A stretch of DNA of 27,894 nt from Candidatus Bathyarchaeota archaeon. GTDB taxonomy: Archaea; Thermoproteota; Bathyarchaeia; 40CM-2-53-6. Positions 22,680-27,894 of this stretch are shown here, one piece after another. The stretch spans positions 1 through 27,894 of the forward strand of contig VBBH01000022.1 of the NCBI GenBank assembly GCA_005888695.1, given 5' to 3'. Positions within the stretch are counted from its first letter, which is position 1, and every line of letters begins with the position of its first letter. The translations under genes and the position numbers were made by a program. The notes under the pieces are model-generated. The model was not told where the DNA came from. It did not search any database and saw only the letters and a program-made list of their open reading frames with translations.

Positions 22680-23006
22680 CCGGGTAATACATGTACCGTG
22701 AAGTATAATAAGTTATACCGCAGAGAGATCAGATCATCACTCACGATCCCATCCTCTGGCTTAACAAAGTCATAGAATCTTCTTGTTTTCTTCGAGCGCT
22801 CGGGAAGCATCGAACAGCCTAGGGTTTGCTGTAGAGGATCTTGTCATGGTCAATCGATCCATGCACTTCCTTTCCCGCTTCGATGCCCTCGAGACCCTGG
22901 CACCTCTACGTGCATCAATAGGCCCATCGGTTCCGCTTGCTATACTGAGAGGAACTTTCTCTGGTAACTCTTAATTAAAGAGCAAAGCGTTATTTTCGTT
23001 TATGGT
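22680..23006. other. Intergenic region between divergent vapBC6 and the DUF5678 gene
   Basis: Left end holds the vapBC6 promoter; right end has TTAATTAAA and TTATTTTCG, candidate promoter elements for the gene starting at 23007. A 63-codon plus-strand frame at 22783-22974 shows no motif and I do not accept it. Confidence 0.4.
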
Positions 23007-23285
23007 GTGCCACGACGGATGCCGATTCCAAAATCCGAGCAAAAAAAGATAGCTTCTATGCTCAAGAGTGCCGAGGAAAATATGAAGTGGCTAATTGAGC
23101 ACTACGACAATCTGCGGTCTAAGTATGGCGACCAATGGGTTGCCGTCAAAGAGGGCAAAGTATTAGCGTCCAACTCTGACTATGCAAGACTACTCAAGAT
23201 TCTTGAAGAGATGGAATCAGAAGCTCAGATTTCACGCATCGCTGTTGATTTTATTAGCGTAAATCCCCCAAACTTTCTTCTCTGA
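23007..23285 (+). CDS. DUF5678-like protein
   Basis: A 92-residue protein from GTG. AEENMKWLIEHYDNLRSKYGDQWVAVKEGKVLASNSDYARLLKIL matches the DUF5678 pattern (W-x-hydrophobic-x-x-x-Y-x-x-L then WVAV-x-x-GKV). Function unknown. The second such protein in the window is at 23978-24337. The next gene, 9 bases on, is a retropepsin-like protease; the two families are often neighbours. Confidence 0.72.
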   Translation: MPRRMPIPKSEQKKIASMLKSAEENMKWLIEHYDNLRSKYGDQWVAVKEGKVLASNSDYARLLKILEEMESEAQISRIAVDFISVNPPNFLL

Positions 23286-23294
23286 CTCCATTAA

Positions 23295-23750
23295 TTGAAA
23301 ATAAACGGTATTGTCGGGAAGTTCACCGGACCGCTGGTCCAGGCGGCAATCAGCATCGACGATTTGAAAATCAACAACGTGCTGATTTGGCTGCTGGTTG
23401 ATACGGGCGCTACCTATACTCAGCTCAGCCAAAGGGATTGGTCTACCAAACTCCACATCGATCCTGTTGAGTTTCGTCAACTTGAGAACGAGCCGACCTT
23501 GACTGCTGGAGGCATAATGCCTTCTTGGGAGCTCCCTATGAAAACCAGACTTGTTTTCCGAACTTCCGGAAGTTCACTTCACATAGAAGAGTGGCCATCG
23601 ATTAGGATCATTCGGTACGACGACTTTCCAGCGGTAGAACGCAAGAAACTGGAAGCAGTTCCCAGCATCCTAGGTAGGGATGTGATTCTCAAGTTCAAGA
23701 CTACTCTTACGAACAAAAGAATAGAGATGGAGAAACGGCTCTTATCATAA
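23295..23750 (+). CDS. Retropepsin-like aspartic protease
   Basis: A 151-residue protein from TTG 23295. The active-site motif is LLVDTGATYTQLS (Asp36-Thr-Gly-Ala), and the C-terminal SILGRDVI is the partner hydrophobic-hydrophobic-Gly motif. As a single-lobed protein it should dimerise like retroviral protease. Substrate unknown; coupled to the DUF5678 gene. Confidence 0.82.
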   Translation: MKINGIVGKFTGPLVQAAISIDDLKINNVLIWLLVDTGATYTQLSQRDWSTKLHIDPVEFRQLENEPTLTAGGIMPSWELPMKTRLVFRTSGSSLHIEEWPSIRIIRYDDFPAVERKKLEAVPSILGRDVILKFKTTLTNKRIEMEKRLLS

Positions 23751-23814
23751 GGTCGGAATTCTATGCAGTTGTACTCTCCTCACTTTGACACACTCTGTTG
23801 GTCAAAGATATTCG

Positions 23815-23832
23815 ACTATAGCTAACTATAGT
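23815..23832. repeat. Inverted repeat, 7+7 bp
   Basis: ACTATAG, CTAA, CTATAGT. It lies downstream of the retropepsin-like gene in a convergent intergenic space. Confidence 0.5.
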
Positions 23833-23851
23833 TGACTTTAGTAACGCCATC

Positions 23852-23887
23852 TCTTATTTTAGTTTGCAGGCTTTTTCTAAAATAAGA
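23852..23887. terminator. Perfect 11+11 bp inverted repeat between convergent genes
   Basis: TCTTATTTTAG, 14-base spacer ending in a T-run, CTAAAATAAGA. The AT-rich hairpin with T-rich stretches sits between two convergent genes and may be a bidirectional terminator, or part of an element boundary since the 34-bp repeat copy 2 begins 38 bases on. Confidence 0.45.
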
Positions 23888-23924
23888 TAATTAGACGGGG
23901 TTATGTGGGTTTTAAGCGTTGGAG

Positions 23925-23958
23925 GAGATCGGAGAGCGAGAGTATCGCATGCGATGAC
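23925..23958. repeat. 34-bp direct repeat, copy 2
   Basis: 33/34 identical to 18223-18256. In the corresponding frame it encodes EEIGEREYRMR-stop, the same end as the VRVKK protein (EEIGDREYRMR), but no gene body precedes it (TAA immediately upstream). Confidence 0.8.
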
Positions 23959-23977
23959 GACCGAGTCGAATGCCTCT

Positions 23978-24337
23978 TCACCTATTCTCTGACATCTCTT
24001 CCAACTCTTCCACGGGAATGTGTCTTGGATACCACCTCTTTCCCACGAGCACGGATAGAGGATCTTGATCATCGGTCCTGCGGATTAGATCTAGAGGTGT
24101 CGACGTGATAAGTTCCACTGCGTAGAGTTGGAAGTCTGGATGATCTCGACGTAGCTTCTCGAATAACCTAGCACGATCGGTATCACTAGCGGCGACATGG
24201 CCTTTGTGTACTGCGACCCATTGGTCTTGATAGGACTTCAGCAACTCTTGCCAATGTGTTTGAAGCCAGGCATGATTCTCCTCTGCCGTCTTGAGCTTCT
24301 GTATAAGCTGCTTCTTTTCCGGATCCGTTTTGGTCAT
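23978..24337 (-). CDS. DUF5678-like protein, second copy
   Basis: A 119-residue protein from ATG. AEENHAWLQTHWQELLKSYQDQWVAVHKGHVAASDTDRARLFEKLRRDHPD is the same pattern as in the protein at 23007-23285. A longer C-terminal tail (VGKRWYPRHIPVEELEEMSENR) follows. It lies downstream of the small RHH-like gene on the minus strand, 41 bases away. Confidence 0.7.
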   Translation of the reverse strand: MTKTDPEKKQLIQKLKTAEENHAWLQTHWQELLKSYQDQWVAVHKGHVAASDTDRARLFEKLRRDHPDFQLYAVELITSTPLDLIRRTDDQDPLSVLVGKRWYPRHIPVEELEEMSENR

Positions 24338-24378
24338 TTCAATGCTCGACCGGGCCCACTAAGTTTATGCCCCCAGAT

Positions 24379-24582
24379 TTATGGGGCTTTCTTTGGCTTC
24401 GGCAGGGACTTTGGATCAACGACCAACACTCCTTTCTTGGGTTCGGCGCTCATTATCTCGATCTCCTTTCGGATGATCGGATGTTCGCGCATGAGCATTT
24501 CCAAGGCTTTCGACTTGTTCAACCTGTGAACGATTGCGATGGACTCTAAAGCATCGTCCAGTTCGTCACTAACTGAGACCAA
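24379..24582 (-). CDS. Small RHH-like regulator
   Basis: A 67-residue protein from TTG. VSVSDELDDALESIAIVHRLNKSKALEMLMREHPII fits a ribbon-helix-helix (strand, helix, N-K-S-K-A turn, helix). Basic Pro/Lys tail. Same direction as the DUF5678 gene and probably cotranscribed. Confidence 0.58.
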   Translation of the reverse strand: MVSVSDELDDALESIAIVHRLNKSKALEMLMREHPIIRKEIEIMSAEPKKGVLVVDPKSLPKPKKAP

Positions 24583-24703
24583 TATCTTGCGGGCCGATAT
24601 TACCTACCTCATTATTCAATATGCGGGATCTGCTATCTAAACGCCACGGGGACGACTGAAGATTTGCGGCCGACGAAAATGATCCGCTGCGTCATAGGTA
24701 TTC

Positions 24704-24830
24704 GCTGGCATCACGCCCCTTCACAGGCGTCTACAGCGTTCTGAAATCCAAGCCGGGTTTCCCCGGGCTCCTCGGACGGTTATAACGGTCTTAGAAAATA
24801 TTTGAAGTTAGTCCACCCAGAAAATCCATA
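24704..24830. repeat. Structured ~120-bp repeat, copy B
   Basis: Counterpart of 21401-21517 in the same orientation. The stem GCTG...ACGCC / GGCGT...CAGC is kept, with loop CCTTCACA instead of GACGA. A second hairpin AGCCGGG-TTTC-CCCGGGCT (one bulged base) replaces the weaker GCAG/CTGC hairpin of copy A. It lies in the gene-free stretch 24583-25078. Confidence 0.7.
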
Positions 24831-24899
24831 AACCATCCATCAAAAACCCATCCAATGGACGCTCCAGGAACCAATTCGACAGCGTAAAGGCCGCATTCT

Positions 24900-24917
24900 T
24901 CACTATAAAAAAAAAGT
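24900..24917 (+). promoter_or_regulatory. TATA-like box with A-tract
   Basis: ACTATAAAAAAAAAG in the otherwise gene-free stretch before the gene at 25079. A strong TATA match, but about 160 bases from that start, so it implies a leader or an unseen short gene. Confidence 0.35.
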
Positions 24918-25078
24918 TTTACAGGCATTTCTGAAATTTACCCCTAAGAATTGTTATTGATCCCCCTCCCTCATTATTTTTCTGCAGCCACAGCCAGAGC
25001 CCCGAATACATCCACTCGACTCCACCCCTCCTCTCCGCATAGCTTCTTCTACATCCAAGCCATCCATCTAGAGCAGCA

Positions 25079-25483
25079 TTGTCCAGTGATCAATCAAGGG
25101 AACAGGACCGTATCGCGAACGTCTTCATCGAGTTCCAGACCGCCTGGCTCATCTACTGGAACGCATACGTGGACCTCCAGAACCAATTATACGAGGCGAT
25201 CAAAGCAGCCCGCGACGTCTCCTGGCTAGCAGCCACCGACACCGACAAACTCAGCCGCCTCAACAACAGCCAACGCGAACTCTTCGCCAGCATGCCACGC
25301 CGCATGGACTACATGCCCCTAGGACAGATCAACCGCAACCTAGACAGTGCCATCTCAAAACTAGACCAACTAGAGAAAGCCATGTCTACCGAGAAAGAAA
25401 AATGTCTCCGACTCATGGACGCGATACAGATCATCCAACAAAAGATCGAGATAGCCAAGAAGGAACTACAGAACAAACCCTAA
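25079..25483 (+). CDS. Hypothetical coiled-coil protein
   Basis: A 134-residue, almost entirely helical protein from TTG. Aromatic-rich first helix (FIEFQTAWLIYWNAYVDLQNQLYEAI) and a heptad-like C-terminal half (LDSAISKLDQLEKAM; LRLMDAIQIIQQKIEIAKKEL). A/C-rich plus strand as in its neighbours. No family recognised; a structural or scaffold role is conceivable but unsupported. Confidence 0.6.
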   Translation: MSSDQSREQDRIANVFIEFQTAWLIYWNAYVDLQNQLYEAIKAARDVSWLAATDTDKLSRLNNSQRELFASMPRRMDYMPLGQINRNLDSAISKLDQLEKAMSTEKEKCLRLMDAIQIIQQKIEIAKKELQNKP

Positions 25484-25537
25484 ACAAAAAGACATATGCA
25501 GCCGAAAACAACACTCGACAAAGCAGAGAATCTAGTT

Positions 25538-25681
25538 CTAGTCTTTACGGATATTCTCTCGTATCCACTCCGGAATAATCACTGCACGAATCAACTCCTG
25601 CACCGAGACACCCCGCCGTTCCGCCTCCAACAAGACAATCCTCATACTATCCTCCCGCAATGAGAGCATGAACTTCTCCAT
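25538..25681 (-). CDS. Short RHH-like protein, paralogue of 27431-27637
   Basis: MEKFMLSLREDSMRIVLLEAERRGVSVQELIRAVIIPEWIREN lines up without gaps to the protein at 27431 (MPKFMQSLEGPVYERLEKIAKDRGISIQVLIRAVIVPEWFREN). That alignment decides the start at ATG 25681. The frame stays open to TTG 25822, directly after the stop of the upstream membrane-protein gene, so a 94-residue version cannot be excluded. Probably a small DNA-binding protein. Confidence 0.62.
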   Translation of the reverse strand: MEKFMLSLREDSMRIVLLEAERRGVSVQELIRAVIIPEWIRENIRKD

Positions 25682-25822
25682 ATGCCCACCCTTCCTAGCA
25701 ACAGGCTCAACAGACGCACGAGCAGCGCCGCCCATATCCATAGCAATACTCAGTCCTCCTACATTAACCACTAGACTCCTCAAGCCATCCCCAGCCTCCC
25801 CCCCGCCCAACCAGCCCCTCAA

Positions 25823-26053
25823 CTACCCATTCTCCCGAATACTCCTCAACTCCTCCCCCACCAAGTCCAGCCGAGCACAAATCTCCCCCGTCAAATAAGC
25901 AGCAGCACCAAGCAAGAATAATCCCACACCAAAAGTAATAGCCAAAGCCAAAGGTGGATAGATCGACAATGCCAAACCCACAACAATAGAAAACAAGCCG
26001 AAAATCATACCCGTCCTACCCCACTCCAACAATCTCGAAGACCCCGTCATCAT
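25823..26053 (-). CDS. Small two-helix membrane protein
   Basis: A 76-residue protein from ATG 26053. Transmembrane helices at ~15-33 (TGMIFGLFSIVVGLALSIY) and ~37-54 (LALAITFGVGLFLLGAAA), then a charged tail (ICARLDLVGEELRSIREN). It is followed by the RHH-like gene on the same strand. Function unknown. Confidence 0.58.
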   Translation of the reverse strand: MMTGSSRLLEWGRTGMIFGLFSIVVGLALSIYPPLALAITFGVGLFLLGAAAYLTGEICARLDLVGEELRSIRENG

Positions 26054-26078
26054 TAGACCGGCTCCACGACACGATCTT

Positions 26079-26297
26079 CTAGGTGGAGAGAGCTGGGCCG
26101 ATCAACTCAGACTTCTGCCGTCCATTCCTCCTATACCTCGACCGCAAATACAAGACCTGAAGAAACAATCCCACCACTATGAACAAGCCACCTGCAAGAA
26201 CCAGGAAAGGAACCTCCATCACGATTCCATAGTAGATCAACAAGCCCGCCAGTATCAAAGCCACACTAGGCGGCGTCGGACTCTTGATATCCAACAA
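26079..26297 (-). CDS. Small two-helix membrane protein
   Basis: A 72-residue protein from TTG 26297. Helices at ~12-28 (LILAGLLIYYGIVMEV) and ~31-49 (FLVLAGGLFIVVGLFLQVL), then a basic tail (RSRYRRNGRQK). Same strand and similar plan as the gene at 25823-26053; the three minus-strand genes likely form one unit. Confidence 0.55.
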   Translation of the reverse strand: MLDIKSPTPPSVALILAGLLIYYGIVMEVPFLVLAGGLFIVVGLFLQVLYLRSRYRRNGRQKSELIGPALST

Positions 26298-26487
26298 AGT
26301 ACGCTAACAACAAACAATCCCACCACCCACACGGTTAACCCGTTTGAAACCCCCACACTAAAGCAGCGAAGACCGACTCCTTTTATCGAGTCCACCGTAT
26401 ACGTGATATCCACTAGTATTCCCGACCATCTCTCTTCCATATCTCCTCTCACACCGTACACCAATCCTCAGCAAAGGAGATCAATCC

Positions 26488-26658
26488 ATGTTCGAAATGG
26501 AAGTATTGGATCGTTTGAGAGGCGACAGACCAAAATTCTGGTGCTGGAAATGCCGAAGATTCACCGAACACCTCGTCACAAGAAGCTATGTAGAACGAAG
26601 AATCGGGGTCCAAGACACCGTCACATGTCTCATCTGCAGAGGAAAGGCTCGACACTAA
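26488..26658 (+). CDS. Small zinc-ribbon protein
   Basis: A 56-residue protein not reaching common length cut-offs. It carries two C-x2-C knuckles: FWCWKCRRF (Cys19, Cys22) and VTCLICRGK (Cys47, Cys50). The ATG is preceded by AAAGGAGA with 7-base spacing, one of the clearest ribosome-binding sites in the window. Rich in Arg. Probably binds nucleic acid. Frames in other phases over this region are shadows. Confidence 0.68.
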   Translation: MFEMEVLDRLRGDRPKFWCWKCRRFTEHLVTRSYVERRIGVQDTVTCLICRGKARH

Positions 26659-26755
26659 AAACACACGTCCCTCTTTGAAACAATCAATATCAGGGGTCCG
26701 GTTACTCCACTCTTAAGACCGGCCCATCACGATATCGGTGCCTTGTTGAGACATA

Positions 26756-27412
26756 GTGACCAGTAGTACCTTCACACGAGTAAGACTCTTCACAGATGTC
26801 GAGACCATTACACTAGAGAAATGGCTGGACGCTGACAACGCAGGACAGGATGATCTAGCCAAGAAGATCCTTGACGCGGGACTACTCGTAGAACACATGA
26901 TAGCCGAGATCCCACTAGAACAGAACCTAGCAGATAACAGCGAACTCAAACAGTTAGCGGAGGATGCGGATCGAACCTTCGGACTAACAGTATGCTTCGG
27001 TTGCAACCGAGCATTCGACAATAACAACAACCAAACCAATACCTGTCCAAACTGCGGAGCAAAACTCTCCAGATCAGGCATTACACCGCCAGAGATTAAA
27101 CGAGCATCTACAACGCCTACCTCGGCCAAGACGAGTGTTCACGATCTAACGAAAAAAGACAACACTATCCAACCAGAGAAGAAAGAAACCCCATCCGAGA
27201 AACCTAAGCCTGCATTAGCCTCCAACTCAAAGAAACACCAGCCTCGCACACCACGCCAGAAACAATCTAGCAATGGAAAAGGGAAGAATGGCAAATACAC
27301 CGCTCCATCCGTCCCCTCTGCTCCAGTTCTGCCAAAAGACGATGAGGAAGAAGGCTGGGCCAAACTAACCGGTCAGGACATTGCTGGCCGCAAAGCCGTG
27401 AAGTCCCGATAA
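26756..27412 (+). CDS. Zinc-ribbon protein with long disordered basic tail
   Basis: A 218-residue protein from GTG. Residues 1-75 are helical and acidic; a zinc ribbon follows (VCFGCNRAF ... TCPNCGAKL; Cys80, 83, 97, 100). From ~110 it is low-complexity, Lys/Pro/Ser/Thr-rich, ending EEEGWAKLTGQDIAGRKAVKSR. The order resembles proteins that hold a nucleic acid or protein partner through a flexible tail. No family recognised. The RHH-like gene follows 18 bases later. Confidence 0.68.
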   Translation: MTSSTFTRVRLFTDVETITLEKWLDADNAGQDDLAKKILDAGLLVEHMIAEIPLEQNLADNSELKQLAEDADRTFGLTVCFGCNRAFDNNNNQTNTCPNCGAKLSRSGITPPEIKRASTTPTSAKTSVHDLTKKDNTIQPEKKETPSEKPKPALASNSKKHQPRTPRQKQSSNGKGKNGKYTAPSVPSAPVLPKDDEEEGWAKLTGQDIAGRKAVKSR

Positions 27413-27430
27413 GAGAGGTAGTGAGATAGA

Positions 27431-27637
27431 ATGCCCAAGTTTATGCAATCACTCGAAGGACCCGTCTACGAACGACTAGAAAAGATCGCGAAGGACAGAG
27501 GCATCAGCATACAGGTCTTGATTCGAGCGGTTATCGTGCCCGAATGGTTCAGGGAAAACGGGAACAGCCTCAACAGCGAGAACGTCCAGCACAAGACAAC
27601 ACTCCACAGATCCTTCGGGCCGGTCTCTCGAAGCTAG
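27431..27637 (+). CDS. Short RHH-like protein, paralogue of 25538-25681
   Basis: A 68-residue protein from ATG 27431. FMQSLEGPVYERLEKIAKDRGISIQVLIRAVIVPEWFREN is a strand-helix-turn-helix pattern close to RHH proteins. Its own tail after residue 43 is polar and different from the paralogue. It probably shares a transcript with the zinc-ribbon gene upstream. Confidence 0.62.
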   Translation: MPKFMQSLEGPVYERLEKIAKDRGISIQVLIRAVIVPEWFRENGNSLNSENVQHKTTLHRSFGPVSRS

Positions 27638-27660
27638 ATCCTGTTATCCTGATCCTACTG

Positions 27661-27894
27661 TTATTTTTCCTCGGTTTGAACCCTCAAACCACGCGCCTTG
27701 AGCGCCCTGATGGTTTGCGGACGCGCCAACCCAAGCAGTAACACATAACCTAGAATGTTAATGGCAACTATGCTTCCTACTGCTATCCCAGCAATCGAGG
27801 CCAATAACCCCGAGAACGTGAACCCGTAGAATATTATCTCCGCGGGAATCCCGAGTATGATATAGAGATAGCTACCGACTACCAGTGAGATAAT
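27661..27894 (-). CDS. Membrane protein, C-terminal part (cut by window edge)
   Basis: Open frame entering from the right edge and ending with TAA at 27663-27661. The 77 visible residues contain two or more hydrophobic helices (ISLVVGSYLYIILGIPAEII; LLASIAGIAVGSIVAINILGY) and a basic end (RALKARGLRVQTEEK). Uninterrupted over 77 codons with A/C-rich plus strand like its surroundings. Same small-membrane-protein style as the genes at 25.8-26.3 kb. Function unknown. Confidence 0.6.
   Translation of the reverse strand: MISLVVGSYLYIILGIPAEIIFYGFTFSGLLASIAGIAVGSIVAINILGYVLLLGLARPQTIRALKARGLRVQTEEK

Noticed and set aside
24951..25229. Plus-strand 92-codon frame
   Set aside because: It lies out of frame with the helical protein at 25079-25483 and has a low-complexity Ser/Thr/Arg composition without motif.
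25682..25822. 47-residue N-terminal extension of the RHH-like protein
   Set aside because: The paralogue at 27431 starts at the equivalent of ATG 25681, and the extension is Gly/Ala-rich without structure. Kept only as an alternative start.
26403..26678. Plus-strand 91-codon frame
   Set aside because: It is a shadow of the 56-residue zinc-ribbon gene, which has a good ribosome-binding site and paired CxxC motifs.

Overview
The window looks like chromosomal DNA of an archaeon, most likely of the Thermoproteota/TACK group (Bathyarchaeia- or Nitrososphaeria-like). The reasons are a TrpB2-type tryptophan synthase beta chain, many VapBC and AbrB-PIN toxin-antitoxin pairs, small zinc-ribbon and ribbon-helix-helix proteins, AT-rich boxes about 25-35 bases before start codons (leaderless style), and very frequent TTG/GTG starts. 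I see no tRNA, rRNA, CRISPR array or complete transposon.

Left part (1-8 kb) is mostly housekeeping: the start of scpB (minus strand, cut by the window edge), ridA, trpB2, a small acidic ORF, a GNAT acetyltransferase, an MFS exporter overlapping a CBS-pair protein, an orphan AbrB protein, a HEPN protein, a VapBC pair with a perfect 20-bp palindrome, and an M24 Xaa-Pro peptidase-like protein.

Middle part (8-19 kb) is accessory: an EXORDIUM-like protein, a second VapBC pair, a winged-helix-like protein, a membrane-anchored surface protein, a run of decayed genes (PD-(D/E)XK nuclease plus zinc ribbon with a one-base frameshift, a QatC/QueC-like fragment lacking its ATPase half, a probably frameshifted exported protein), then a toxin-antitoxin island with three consecutive PIN modules, a Vsr-like nuclease, and an overlapping gene pair joining a small VRVKK protein to a nucleotidyltransferase.

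Right part (19-27.9 kb) has a mobile-element or provirus character. A minus-strand operon encodes two small proteins followed by a terminase large subunit split into ATPase and nuclease reading frames. Around it are a sixth VapBC pair, two DUF5678-like proteins, a retropepsin-like protease, RHH-like regulators with palindromic operators, small two-helix membrane proteins and zinc-ribbon proteins. No capsid, portal or integrase is visible. Two repeat families mark this part: a 34-bp direct repeat (33/34 identical) at 18.2 and 23.9 kb, and a roughly 120-bp structured repeat at 21.4 and 24.7 kb. The plus strand is G/T-rich on the left and A/C-rich on the right whatever the gene direction, switching near 12-13 kb. 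All family assignments are from reading motifs, without database searches.
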